NCBI GenBank assembly: GCA_003696955.1
Contig: RFGU01000194.1
Location: 1-64,000 of the forward strand
Source of the DNA: Deltaproteobacteria bacterium
Lineage (GTDB): Bacteria > Myxococcota_A > Polyangia > Nannocystales > Nannocystaceae
Direction of reading: 5' to 3'
Length of the DNA stretch: 64,000 nt
The position numbers and the translations under genes are program-made. Numbering within the stretch: position 1 is the stretch's first letter; every line of letters starts with the position of its first letter. Below are positions 36,167-44,104 of the stretch, one piece after another. The notes under the pieces are model-generated. The model saw nothing but the letters and a program-made list of their open reading frames with translations, did no database searches and had not been told where the DNA came from.

Positions 36167-36964
36167 CTACGTGGCCCCGGCGGCCGGCAGGCCGAGGCGT
36201 GCGAGGACGACCGCCGCAGCGGCCGCCACGTTCAGCGATCCGACGCGTCCGACCCGCGGTATCGTGACGAGGACGTCGCAGTGCTCCCGCGTACGCCGCC
36301 GCAGACCGGCGTGTTCCCCGCCGAGCACGACGACGCGACGCGCGGGCAGGTGCGGATCGTTGGCCACTTCGTCGAGCCGTTGCCCACCGTCGACCACGGT
36401 GCCGTAGATCCAGTAACCGGCCTCGCGGCAGGCGTCGAGAGCGCGCGCCAGATTCACGACCCTACAAAGCGGCAGGCGCTCGGTGGCCCCAGCGGACGCG
36501 CGAACCGCCACCGGGCCCACCCAGGCGCTGCGGTCCTTCGGGGCGAAGAGCCCCTGCGCCCCGAAGAACTCGGCGGTGCGCACGATGGCCCCGAGGTTGC
36601 CCGGATCCTCGACGCCGTCGAGGGCCACGAGCACACCTCCTGTCGCCAGCAGATCGTCGAAGGCGGCCTCTCGCACCGGCGCGGCCTCGGCCAGCACGCC
36701 ACGGTGCTGCTTGCGGGGGAGCCGCTCGTCGAGGCGTTCCTTGGGTACGACCCGAACGCGGTCGGGCGGAACCCCCGCCTCGATCAGCGCCGCCACCTGT
36801 CCGCGGGCGCGGGGGCCTTCCGCGACGAACACCCGGCGAACGCGTTCAGGGGCTGCGGCTGCCAGTTCCCGCACCGCACGCTCGCCGGGGACGAGGTGGA
36901 GGTCGCCGGCCGAGGGTCGGGACCTGCGGTTGGTGCGCCGGCCACGTTCCGGACGAGGCGACAT
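36167..36964 (-). CDS. SpoU/TrmH-family RNA 2'-O-methyltransferase (RlmB-like)
   Basis: This encodes 265 residues of a SPOUT methyltransferase. An N-terminal substrate-binding domain (H-L-V-P-G-E-R-A-V-R-E-L, about 20-90) precedes the knotted catalytic domain: motif 1 N-L-G-A-I-V-R-T-A-E-F-F-G, motif 2 V-V-L-G-G-E-H-A-G-L, motif 3 I-P-R-V-G-R-V-G-S-L-N-V-A. In the family the Arg of motif 1 and the Ser-Leu-Asn turn act in catalysis and SAM binding; both are present. Architecture is closest to RlmB, which methylates G2251 of 23S rRNA, but tRNA-directed TrmH enzymes share it. ATG 36964 has GAGGG upstream. Confidence 0.9.
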   Translation of the reverse strand: MSPRPERGRRTNRRSRPSAGDLHLVPGERAVRELAAAAPERVRRVFVAEGPRARGQVAALIEAGVPPDRVRVVPKERLDERLPRKQHRGVLAEAAPVREAAFDDLLATGGVLVALDGVEDPGNLGAIVRTAEFFGAQGLFAPKDRSAWVGPVAVRASAGATERLPLCRVVNLARALDACREAGYWIYGTVVDGGQRLDEVANDPHLPARRVVVLGGEHAGLRRRTREHCDVLVTIPRVGRVGSLNVAAAAAVVLARLGLPAAGAT

Positions 36965-37010
36965 CGCCCTCGTGTATCGCGACCGGGGCCCGTACGCCAG
37001 GAGGTGGGCC

Positions 37011-38621
37011 CTACGTACCGGGAGGTCCTGCGGGTTCGAGACCGTCGGAGGCCACACGGACCACCATCGGCCGCGTCTCGCCCGGCAGCGCCGGGTGGCC
37101 GCACGCCCGGCGCAGCGCCCGAAACGCAAGGCGCGCCAAAGGCGACGGAGGCTTCCCCTCCCGACGACGATACGCCGCCTCGAATGCCCGATCGGCCGGC
37201 GACGGCACCACCGGTGGCGTGGCCAGGGCCCCCACGAGTTGCGGGGGGATCCGCGCCGGGTCGAGCCCGTCCCCGAACAACAGGATCCTCGGACCGCCCT
37301 GCTCCGACCCAAGGGGCAAGGCGCCCCGGCGGCGGAGCTGGCGTACGAGGTTGTCCGCGCGCGCGGCGTGATCGAGGACGGCCACGCAACGGCCCGCCCC
37401 CTGTCTCCCGAGAGCATCGGCCACGGGGCGAAACGACGTGGCCTTCGGGTCGTAACGATGGGTCGCAACGGCCAGTCCCCGCCCCCGGGCGGCCTGCTCG
37501 GCCGCTCCCACGGCCCGATCCCCGAAGGCGCCGCTCGGCGCGAGCACGACGATACGCCGCTCGGGGCACGCGCCGACCAACGCCCGCACACGATCCTCGA
37601 AGGGAGGGACGAGGTACACGGCCCCGTGGGACGACGAGCCCGGATCGCCCCACGGAACGAAGGTGGGCAAGGGCAGGGCCTGCTCGGCCTGTGCCACGGA
37701 CCGCGGGTCGAGGGGCCCCACCACCGCCCGGGCCCCGCGGCCGGCCAGGGCTCGGACCGCCGCCCGTGCGCCGCGGGCCGTGTCCACCACCGACAGTTCG
37801 ACGGGCCCGAGGACCTCGGCGGCCACGACCGCGCCGGCGTAGAGATCGGGCCACAACCCCGAAAGGCGCCCCGAGGCCGGCAGGGCGAGCCCGACGCGAT
37901 AGGGCTCGGGGCGACAGTCCGGGCCGCGGCGGCCCGCGGCGTCGATGCCCAAAAGCCCCGCGAGGCAGTCTCGCACCTGCCCTTCGGGGAGCGCCTCGGG
38001 TGCAGGCAACCGCCGATCCGCCAAGGGGATCGTTGCGACCGCCGCCCGGGCGCGGGCCCGGGCGAAGGCCCGCTCGGCCCGATCGGGTGTCGCGCTCGCC
38101 CACGTCAGGAACGCCACCGCCGCCTCGGACGCACCGGAGGTCGCTTCGATGGCGAGGGCTGCAAGGGCCAACATGTTCGCCGTACGAGCTTCGGCCGGCA
38201 CGCGCCCGACGAATGCGACGACCTTCTCGGGCGCGCCCGTACGCCACGCCGCCTCCGCCGCCAACTCGACGAGGGCCATCCGGTCCACCTCGTCGATCCC
38301 GGCGGTGGCCAGCCCCGCTTCGGCCTGGGCCAGGGCGTCGGCGGCATCACCCCGTTCGAGGGCTCGACGGGCGAGCACCACCCGGGCGCGACCCGCCGTA
38401 GGGCCTTCGTCCCGTCTCGCCAGCGACCGACGGGCCCGGGCCGCTTCGACGGCCCCTACCGTCGGCTCGGAGCCACCCGGAACCTGCTCCGCCGAACGTG
38501 CCGACGGCGGGGCACTCGCCCCCCCCGGCGTGGTCGTACGACAGCCGCCGACGAGCCCCCATGCCACGAGGCAGACGCCGAGCCACCGTGCCGGCCGCAG
38601 GACGGGTGGTCGCTCGCCCAC
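37011..38621 (-). CDS. LpoA/LppC-like lipoprotein (periplasmic-binding fold, PBP activator family)
   Basis: This encodes 536 residues. GTG 38621 gives a lipoprotein signal (L-V-G-G-C, Cys27) and has a -10 element 7 nt upstream; ATG 38684 would add 21 residues and bury the signal. Residues 60-215 are TPR-like helices. From about 245 the pattern is a type I periplasmic-binding fold: Y-R-V-G-L-A-L-P-A-S-G, G-A-R-A-V-V-G-P-L-D, P-T-F-V-P-W-G-D, R-R-I-V-V-L-A-P-S-G-A-F-G. This TPR plus binding-protein plan is that of LpoA, which activates PBP1A from the outer membrane. A plain ABC-transporter binding protein is less likely because of the TPR half and lack of nearby permeases. Confidence 0.75.
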   Translation of the reverse strand: MGERPPVLRPARWLGVCLVAWGLVGGCRTTTPGGASAPPSARSAEQVPGGSEPTVGAVEAARARRSLARRDEGPTAGRARVVLARRALERGDAADALAQAEAGLATAGIDEVDRMALVELAAEAAWRTGAPEKVVAFVGRVPAEARTANMLALAALAIEATSGASEAAVAFLTWASATPDRAERAFARARARAAVATIPLADRRLPAPEALPEGQVRDCLAGLLGIDAAGRRGPDCRPEPYRVGLALPASGRLSGLWPDLYAGAVVAAEVLGPVELSVVDTARGARAAVRALAGRGARAVVGPLDPRSVAQAEQALPLPTFVPWGDPGSSSHGAVYLVPPFEDRVRALVGACPERRIVVLAPSGAFGDRAVGAAEQAARGRGLAVATHRYDPKATSFRPVADALGRQGAGRCVAVLDHAARADNLVRQLRRRGALPLGSEQGGPRILLFGDGLDPARIPPQLVGALATPPVVPSPADRAFEAAYRRREGKPPSPLARLAFRALRRACGHPALPGETRPMVVRVASDGLEPAGPPGT

Positions 38622-38628
38622 GCCCCGG

Positions 38629-38634
38629 AAGGTA
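38629..38634 (-). promoter_or_regulatory. -10 element TACCTT for the LpoA-like gene
   Basis: On the minus strand TACCTT is followed by 7 nt and GTG 38621, so the transcript should begin at the start codon. This decides the GTG over the upstream ATG. Confidence 0.5.
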
Positions 38635-38698
38635 CCAGCCGCCGGACGGCGCCGCCGACCCCCTGCCGCCCGCCGTGCACCCATGCTATAGGATGGCC

Positions 38699-40009
38699 AT
38701 GCAGCAACGTGGCGGGGATACCGATCCCGGCTGGGGCGAAGCCAGTCGCTACGCGGCGCACCTCGACCGGGGCTGGGACCACCTGGACCGCGGTGCGGTG
38801 GACGCCGCGCGCCGGTCGGCCGAGGAGGCCCACCGTCTTCGCCCCGAGGATCCGGACGCCCTCTACCTGCTCGGTCAGGTGGCGGCCGCCGCGGGGTCGC
38901 CGGACGAGGCCCTCGCCTGGTTCGAGCGGGCCCTCGAGGTGGAACCGACCTACGTCTCCCCGGCCATCGCCTCGGCCCTCGTGGCCCTCTACGATCTCGA
39001 TGCCCCCGAGCAGGCCGTGGATGCCGCGGAGCGAGCCTTGGGCATGGAGACCCTCGGCCCCCTCGATGCCCTCGACATGCAGCTCGTGGCCGCCGAAGCC
39101 GAGATCCGGCTCGGGCGGGAAGGACATGCGATGGCCCGCCTGTCCGAGATGCCCGAACACGAAACCCTGGAAGCCGCCTGCCGGTTGGTGGCCCTGCGCC
39201 GCGACAACCCCGATGCGCCGCTTCCCCACCCGGACGAGATGCCGGACCCGGCCATGGCGGAGGCGGCCGCCGCCCTGTTCTACGATCCGGACGGCGAACC
39301 CAACGACCCCGAGGAATTCGAAGGCGTATGCCAGCGGATCCTCGAACTCGGCGCGCGCCTGGCCCGTACGTGGCAGCGGCTCGATCGCCCGGACGCGGCC
39401 ACCTACGTGGCGCGGCTTCTGGTCCACGGCATGCCGAACGCGGCAGACGCCTGGTACACCCTGGCGGACGCCCACATGGCCTCGGGCGACCCCGAGACCG
39501 GCATCCGGGCGGCGCTGCGCTCGGCGATCCTCGAGGCGTCGGACCCGATCCCCGAATTCGTACCGGACGCCGACACCTTGCGCGGCAAGGTGGTGGAGAT
39601 GCTCGCCACGGCGCCCCACCCGGCCGTACGGCAACTGGTGGAGCGGCCGGTCCCGGTCTTCGTCCACGTCGCCGACCGGGTGCCGCCGGAACTGCTGCTC
39701 GATGGCGTGGACCCCCGGGTCGCGGTGCTCGCCCTCGGACCGCGCGGCGGGGAGCGCGACCACGAGATCATGGGGCTTTCCGTGTACCGCCGAGGCCTTG
39801 CCCACCATGCGGGACACGGCGACGCGGTGCTCGGTGTGCTCCACGAGCTGCTCTACGACGAGGTGGGCCACGCCCTGTCCCTGTCCGACGACGAACGAAG
39901 GGCCCTGCTCGACGACGCCTGGGAGCGTTCGGGACGGCGCGTCCCGGCCTCCGACGGTACGGACGACGATCCGCAGGACGCCCCCGGCGGACGGCGCTAC
40001 GACGCCTGA
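38699..40009 (+). CDS. TPR protein with zincin-like domain, first metal His replaced
   Basis: This encodes 436 residues (ATG 38693 would add two). Residues 20-120 hold TPR hairpins (A-L-Y-L-L-G-Q-V-A-A, A-L-A-W-F-E-R-A-L-E). The last 150 residues match the layout of zincin_1 metallopeptidases: F-V-H-V-A-D-R-V-P-P-E, then M-G-L-S-V-Y-R-R-G, then the helix L-L-Y-D-E-V-G-H-A-L-S-L-S-D-D-E. In the family the last part is H-E-x-G-H-x-x-G-L-S-D-E; here the first His is Asp387 while Glu388, His391 and the downstream Asp remain. Either the enzyme uses an unusual ligand set or it is inactive. TATAGG directly upstream may be its -10. Confidence 0.72.
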   Translation: MQQRGGDTDPGWGEASRYAAHLDRGWDHLDRGAVDAARRSAEEAHRLRPEDPDALYLLGQVAAAAGSPDEALAWFERALEVEPTYVSPAIASALVALYDLDAPEQAVDAAERALGMETLGPLDALDMQLVAAEAEIRLGREGHAMARLSEMPEHETLEAACRLVALRRDNPDAPLPHPDEMPDPAMAEAAAALFYDPDGEPNDPEEFEGVCQRILELGARLARTWQRLDRPDAATYVARLLVHGMPNAADAWYTLADAHMASGDPETGIRAALRSAILEASDPIPEFVPDADTLRGKVVEMLATAPHPAVRQLVERPVPVFVHVADRVPPELLLDGVDPRVAVLALGPRGGERDHEIMGLSVYRRGLAHHAGHGDAVLGVLHELLYDEVGHALSLSDDERRALLDDAWERSGRRVPASDGTDDDPQDAPGGRRYDA

Positions 40010-40021
40010 ACGCCCCCACGA

Positions 40022-40063
40022 CGGAGGAACTCCGCCCGCGGCGGCCCGCCCTTCGGTGGGGCG
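40022..40063. terminator. Two hairpins between convergent genes
   Basis: CGGAG-GAA-CTCCG (40022-40034) and CGCCC-(7 nt)-GGGCG (40047-40063) can form GC-rich hairpins in the 59-bp gap between convergent stops. There is no T-run, so factor-independent termination is unproven; either hairpin could cap or pause transcripts from both sides. Confidence 0.35.
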
Positions 40064-40068
40064 TGGCC

Positions 40069-40479
40069 TCACCGGGCCAGCGGCGCCGGTTCGGCGGCCT
40101 TGGCCTCCACCTGCTCCCGTTCCATGCGGGCGACGTTGGACCGCATGGACTCGAGGCGCTTCTTGCGCTCGAGGGCGCGGGCGTAGGTCCGCTCGAAGGC
40201 CGGATCCCCCTTCATGCCCATCTCGGCGGCACGCTCGTACTCGGCGATGGCGGCCTCCTGCATGCGCAGGCACTCGTTGATCTGGGCCGACGACAGCACC
40301 TGGGCCCGCATGCCCCCGTCGAACGTCAACTTGCACGGGCCGCGCTCCGCCTCGCCTTCGATCTGCAGCCCCTTCATGTAGACGTCGTGGCGCGTCTCCC
40401 CCGAGGGACAAGCAACGAGGGCCGGTGCCGACAGCGACAGCGCGCACGCGAGGGCGACGCGACGGCGAAGACGGACCAT
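40069..40479 (-). CDS. Small lipoprotein with C-terminal coiled coil, unknown
   Basis: This encodes 136 residues. ATG 40479 was chosen because the upstream starts spoil the signal peptide and a -10 element lies 7 nt before it. Signal peptide with L-V-A-C gives Cys24. The next 45 residues hold one further Cys (G-P-C-K-L-T-F-D-G-G-M), and the rest is a continuous charged helix (I-A-E-Y-E-R-A-A-E-M-G, L-E-R-K-K-R-L-E-S-M) likely to form a coiled coil. No family recognised. It is followed on the same strand by a gap of 23 bp after the stop of the DUF2723 gene, but has its own promoter. Confidence 0.72.
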   Translation of the reverse strand: MVRLRRRVALACALSLSAPALVACPSGETRHDVYMKGLQIEGEAERGPCKLTFDGGMRAQVLSSAQINECLRMQEAAIAEYERAAEMGMKGDPAFERTYARALERKKRLESMRSNVARMEREQVEAKAAEPAPLAR

Positions 40480-40486
40480 GGGATCG

Positions 40487-40492
40487 AGGGTA
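40487..40492 (-). promoter_or_regulatory. -10 element TACCCT for the small lipoprotein
   Basis: On the minus strand TACCCT, 7 nt, ATG 40479: the spacing expected for a leaderless message. Confidence 0.5.
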
Positions 40493-40502
40493 GCAGACCG
40501 CA

Positions 40503-42581
40503 TCACGGCGCGGCCGCGCGTGCGCCGTAGATGCGTCCGACGTGGTCGAGCACGGCCGGATCCCGGGCCCGGGCGAGGCGTGCGCCGACGGCGTCACCTT
40601 CGGCGGCGAGAAGGTTCGCGAGGGCGTCCCACGGACGGTCGTGGTGGGGACGCAAGGCCACCGCGCGGGCGAGTAGCACGATGGCCTCGGCGTGCTCGGC
40701 GGTGCCGGGACCGGCCCGAGACAGATAGAGCGCGAGGTTCGAAAGGGCCCGCTCGCCGGCCGGAGCCCTGGCCAGGGCGGCGCGGGCCGCCTCGACCGCA
40801 CGTCGCCGGTCGCCGAGGCGGTCGAAGATCGCCGCGACCACGGCGTAGGCGTGCGCGTGGTCCGGATCGACCGTCTCGAGCACGAAGCGGCCGGCCGACA
40901 GGGCATCGGTCAACAGGTCGGCCGAGGCGAGACCGAGGCCTCCCGCCACTTCGATCCACAGGGCAATCCGGCGTGTGGCTGCATCGGCAAAACGCCGGCG
41001 ATCCTCGTAGGTTGCCAGCAACGGTTCGAGTCGCATCCAAGCTCCTCGAACGTCCGCGAGGGGGCCTTCGGCCGCGACGCCGTGCCCGACGACGAACCCC
41101 ACGGGCAGGCGCCCCGACGGCGGTCCCGTACCGGCGATCCCCTCGAACAGGCCGCTTCCGGGATGTTCGAGGGCCACGGGGCCTTCGTGGACCGAGGTCA
41201 CGGCCCGAACCCGCTCGGCATCGTTGGCGCCCCGCCGGGCCGCGCGGTGGAGTCGGACGATCACCGGATCGTGGGACGCCGCGCCCATGGGCGGCCGGTA
41301 GAGGTGTTGGGCGGGGATCGTGCGGACGCCGGGGGGGAGCCCCTCGGCGACCCGCATCATGCGGAGCCCTGCGGCCAGATCGTCGCTTTGGGTCAACAAG
41401 AGGCCACCTTCCGGGATCTGATCCACCGCGGCGGCGGTCCAGTGGCGAGGAGCGAAGGTCGCGGTCACCTTGGCCTCGTGGAAGCTGCCGAGGGCTGGGG
41501 GGAGCACGATCATGGCCAGGGCCAAGGGCAGGACGGCCCAACGCGCGCGCCCGAGCCGGCCGACGAAGCGTGCGAGGACGAGCCCCGCGGCCATGGCGGC
41601 GACGGGGGCGATCACGATCCCGGTCTGGCGGTCGGCCTCCCCCATGGGATTGATCCCGATCGCGTAGAACGTGTGCACCACGACGATCCATGCGAGCAGG
41701 CGACCGAGGGCCGCGGTGCGGGGCCGCCGGCCTGCGAACGGCAGGGTGACGAGGCCCCACCCCGCGATGGCGAGCCCCATGGGGCCGAGGTCGTCGGCCA
41801 TGCGGGTCGCGAAGCGCGTCGCTGCCTCGCGCCAAGCGGCCGCGGAGGCCGGTAGGATCTCGGTGGCGAAGCTCTCCCGGATCGACCGGGCGGTCAGGTG
41901 ATCGACGAGTCCACCGAGGTTCGTCGGATCCCCCCAGGCCGCCACGGGCTCGCGCCGGGCGGCGAGGAGTACGGCGAGCGCCGTCCCGAGGGCCATGGCC
42001 GCGACCACCGGCAGCCAGGCGGCGATCCTTGCCCGGCGGCGGACCGCGAGGACGAACAGCCCGAGGAACCACGGGGCGAAGGCCAGCCGCAGGTCGCCGT
42101 ACCCCAAGGCCGCCCACGTCGCGACGAAGGCCCCGCAAAGACGCATCCTGTCGGCGCGCCCCCGCCCCCATCGCGGGTCGAGGGCCCAGACCACGTACAC
42201 CGCCAGCAGGGTTCCGAAGGCGTAGATCTCCGCGATGCGGGCGGCTCGCACGAAGGTCGGGTTCGACAGCGGCCAGAGGGCGAGCACGAAGGCCGCGGGG
42301 GCCGGCAGCCGGTGGCGACGAAGTAGATCCGCCACGAGTCCGCACGCCGCCGCGGCACAAGCGGCCGAGGCCAAGGCCACCCGGAAGCCCAGGGCGCCGA
42401 TGGGCAGTGCCGCCGCGAGGCGGCCCAAGTGCGCCCAGCCCGGAACCCCCGGCGGATGGGGGACACCCAGTTCGACGGCGGCCGCCGACAACTCGCCGCT
42501 GTCGAGCCACCACGCCACCGGCGAGACCCCGGGCAGGAGGAGCAGGAAGGCCGCGACGGCCGTGACGATGCCGATGCGCAC
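40503..42581 (-). CDS. DUF2723-type membrane protein with C-terminal TPRs
   Basis: This encodes 692 residues. The start region reads ATG-GTG-ATG-GTG; GTG 42581 is preferred because TACCAT ends 7 nt before it, but ATG 42590 or 42584 are possible. The first loop has the DUF2723 signature W-L-D-S-G-E-L (Asp27) and V-P-H-P-P-G-V-P (His42-Pro-Pro-Gly), followed by about ten hydrophobic helices to residue 370. A soluble part and then TPR hairpins (R-A-V-E-A-A-R-A-A-L-A, W-D-A-L-A-N-L-L) close the protein. This matches bacterial transmembrane O-mannosyltransferase-like proteins that carry TPRs. It is a distant paralogue of the protein at 4395-6323. Confidence 0.78.
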   Translation of the reverse strand: MRIGIVTAVAAFLLLLPGVSPVAWWLDSGELSAAAVELGVPHPPGVPGWAHLGRLAAALPIGALGFRVALASAACAAAACGLVADLLRRHRLPAPAAFVLALWPLSNPTFVRAARIAEIYAFGTLLAVYVVWALDPRWGRGRADRMRLCGAFVATWAALGYGDLRLAFAPWFLGLFVLAVRRRARIAAWLPVVAAMALGTALAVLLAARREPVAAWGDPTNLGGLVDHLTARSIRESFATEILPASAAAWREAATRFATRMADDLGPMGLAIAGWGLVTLPFAGRRPRTAALGRLLAWIVVVHTFYAIGINPMGEADRQTGIVIAPVAAMAAGLVLARFVGRLGRARWAVLPLALAMIVLPPALGSFHEAKVTATFAPRHWTAAAVDQIPEGGLLLTQSDDLAAGLRMMRVAEGLPPGVRTIPAQHLYRPPMGAASHDPVIVRLHRAARRGANDAERVRAVTSVHEGPVALEHPGSGLFEGIAGTGPPSGRLPVGFVVGHGVAAEGPLADVRGAWMRLEPLLATYEDRRRFADAATRRIALWIEVAGGLGLASADLLTDALSAGRFVLETVDPDHAHAYAVVAAIFDRLGDRRRAVEAARAALARAPAGERALSNLALYLSRAGPGTAEHAEAIVLLARAVALRPHHDRPWDALANLLAAEGDAVGARLARARDPAVLDHVGRIYGARAAAP

Positions 42582-42588
42582 CATCACC

Positions 42589-42594
42589 ATGGTA
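42589..42594 (-). promoter_or_regulatory. -10 element TACCAT for the second DUF2723 gene
   Basis: On the minus strand TACCAT overlaps the first in-frame ATG and lies 7 nt before GTG 42581, which argues that the GTG is the real start. Confidence 0.4.
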
Positions 42595-42638
42595 CCCGCC
42601 GACGCCGCCGACGAGGGGCGCGGTCGCGTTCCTCCTGG

Positions 42639-42644
42639 TAGGTT
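42639..42644 (+). promoter_or_regulatory. -10 element TAGGTT for ribF
   Basis: TAGGTT lies 11 nt before ATG 42656, giving a predicted leader of about 4-5 nt. There is no room for an FMN riboswitch. Confidence 0.4.
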
Positions 42645-42655
42645 ACGGCGGCCCC

Positions 42656-43624
42656 ATGCCGTCCGTGGCCGTCCACACCGCCGTCGCCCCCCTGCCGCCG
42701 GGGACCGCCCTCGCCATCGGCGCCTTCGATGGACTCCACCTCGGTCATCAGGCTCTCGTGGAACAGGCGCGCCGCAAGGGGACGGCGGCCGGCCTGCTCA
42801 CCTTCGATCCGCATCCGGCCGAGATCCTCGCCCCCGAAAGGGCCCCACCCCGCCTCGCCACGGCCGGGCAGCGCATCCGCCTCCTCGAGCGCTTCGGTGT
42901 GGCGCACCTCGTGCTCCTGCCCTTCGACCGCACCCTCGCCGCCCTGACCCCCGAGGCCTTCGTCGAACGGGTGCTCCTCGACGGCCTGCGGCCCCGGGCG
43001 GTGATCGTGGGAGCCTCGTTCCGATTCGGCCGGGGACGGAGCGGCGGTCCGAAGGATCTCTCGCGCCTTTGTGCCCGGGGGGACGTCGAGGTGGTCGTGG
43101 TCGACGAGGTGCCTCCCCCACCCGAGTGCGGCGGCGGCTTCCTGAGCAGCACCGAGATCCGCCGGCGCCTCGCCGCAGGTGACGTGGCCGGCGCGGCCTG
43201 TCTGCTCGGCCGGCCCCACGCCGTCGAGGGCGTGGTGGAACGCGGTGCCGGGCGAGGACGCGCCCTCGGGGTGCCGACCGCCAACGTGGGCTCCATCGAG
43301 AACGTGCTCCCGGCGCCGGGGATCTACGCCGGGGCCCTCGCCGTCCTCGCGCCGGAGCGCGTAGGGCCGATGCCCGCCGCCATCAGCCTGGGCCGCAACC
43401 CCACCTTCACCGATCCCGGAGCGCCCCTGGTGCTCGAGGTCCACGTCCTCGACCGCGACCTCGACCTCTACGGTGCGCGCGTCGAGGTCTCGTTCGTCGA
43501 GCGGTTGCGGGACGAACTCGCCTTCGACGACGTGGCCGCCCTCTTGCGGCGCATCGAAGACGACGTGGCCCGAACCCGCCGCATCGTCACCCCGTCGGTC
43601 CTTGCGAACGTCCTTGCGCCATGA
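42656..43624 (+). CDS. ribF: Bifunctional riboflavin kinase / FAD synthetase
   Basis: This encodes 322 residues. The enzyme phosphorylates riboflavin to FMN and adenylylates FMN to FAD in the cytosol. The N-terminal nucleotidyltransferase half (about 18-190) shows I-G-A-F-D-G-L-H-L-G-H-Q, T-F-D-P-H-P, V-G-A-S-F-R-F-G and S-S-T-E-I-R. The C-terminal kinase half (about 195-322) shows G-R-G-R-A-L-G-V-P-T-A-N, P-G-I-Y-A-G and S-L-G-R-N-P-T-F. All key motifs are kept. It is divergent from the DUF2723 gene and its stop overlaps the next start as ATGA. It leads a stretch that also holds dapA and dapB. Confidence 0.95.
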   Translation: MPSVAVHTAVAPLPPGTALAIGAFDGLHLGHQALVEQARRKGTAAGLLTFDPHPAEILAPERAPPRLATAGQRIRLLERFGVAHLVLLPFDRTLAALTPEAFVERVLLDGLRPRAVIVGASFRFGRGRSGGPKDLSRLCARGDVEVVVVDEVPPPPECGGGFLSSTEIRRRLAAGDVAGAACLLGRPHAVEGVVERGAGRGRALGVPTANVGSIENVLPAPGIYAGALAVLAPERVGPMPAAISLGRNPTFTDPGAPLVLEVHVLDRDLDLYGARVEVSFVERLRDELAFDDVAALLRRIEDDVARTRRIVTPSVLANVLAP

Positions 43625-44058
43625 GCGAAGATCCCCTCGCGAGCGCGACCTTGGCCCGGCTGTACCTCGAGCAGGGGCACCTCGATCGGGCGCGCGGGGT
43701 GATCCGAGCGGCCCTCGAGCGCTCGCCCTTCGACGGTCGCGCCCTGGTGTTGGCCGAACGCCTCGAGACGCTCCACCGGGCGAGCCTCGTGCTCTCCTCG
43801 GACGGTGAACGCCTCGTCGCCCGCTGGCACTACGTGCCTCGGCCGCGAACGGCCTACATGACGATCCAGTGGTTCGACGATCGGGGCGAGGCGCTCGGAG
43901 GTCACACCCTTGCCTGCGAGACGACGGGAGGCGAGCGGGAGTTTCCGTGGCCGTCGGTCGCCGCGGCCGCCGCCGCGGCCATCCGGCGCTGCGACGGGGA
44001 TCGGTGGATCCCCGTGGCCGTAGCCCGAGCCGTCGCCCGCCGGGACGGGGCGCCGTGA
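43621..44058 (+). CDS. Small protein with TPR-like N-terminus, unknown
   Basis: This encodes 145 residues translated from an ATG that overlaps the ribF stop. Residues 5-45 form one TPR-like hairpin (L-A-R-L-Y-L-E-Q-G-H-L-D-R-A-R-G then A-L-E-R-S-P-F-D). The remainder is beta-like: L-V-A-R-W-H-Y-V-P, Y-M-T-I-Q-W-F-D-D, L-G-G-H-T-L-A-C. No family recognised with confidence. Coupling to ribF suggests it is at least co-expressed with flavin cofactor synthesis. No signal peptide. Confidence 0.7.
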   Translation: MSEDPLASATLARLYLEQGHLDRARGVIRAALERSPFDGRALVLAERLETLHRASLVLSSDGERLVARWHYVPRPRTAYMTIQWFDDRGEALGGHTLACETTGGEREFPWPSVAAAAAAAIRRCDGDRWIPVAVARAVARRDGAP

Positions 44059-44077
44059 AGCCGCTCGGTGGCTCTGG

Positions 44078-44083
44078 TAGGGT
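44078..44083 (+). promoter_or_regulatory. -10 element TAGGGT for dapA
   Basis: TAGGGT lies 21 nt before ATG 44105, with GAGG at 44094-44097 between them. This is the leadered arrangement, unlike the leaderless promoters elsewhere in the window. Confidence 0.35.
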
Positions 44084-44104
44084 CGGGGCCCACGAGGTCG
44101 TTCC

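Noticed and set aside
30470-38401. A plus-strand open frame of over 2,600 codons opposite the giant TPR gene
   Set aside because: It is a GC-driven antisense shadow: composition is Arg/Pro/Gly-skewed, it has no recognisable motif, it crosses into unrelated genes, and the minus-strand frame shows clear TPR periodicity.
42591-42655. FMN riboswitch before ribF
   Set aside because: Only 65 bp separate the divergent genes and the predicted leader is about 5 nt, too short for the element; no RFN-type sequence is seen.
44059-44104. Lysine riboswitch before dapA
   Set aside because: The gap is only 46 bp and holds a promoter-like hexamer and a Shine-Dalgarno sequence.
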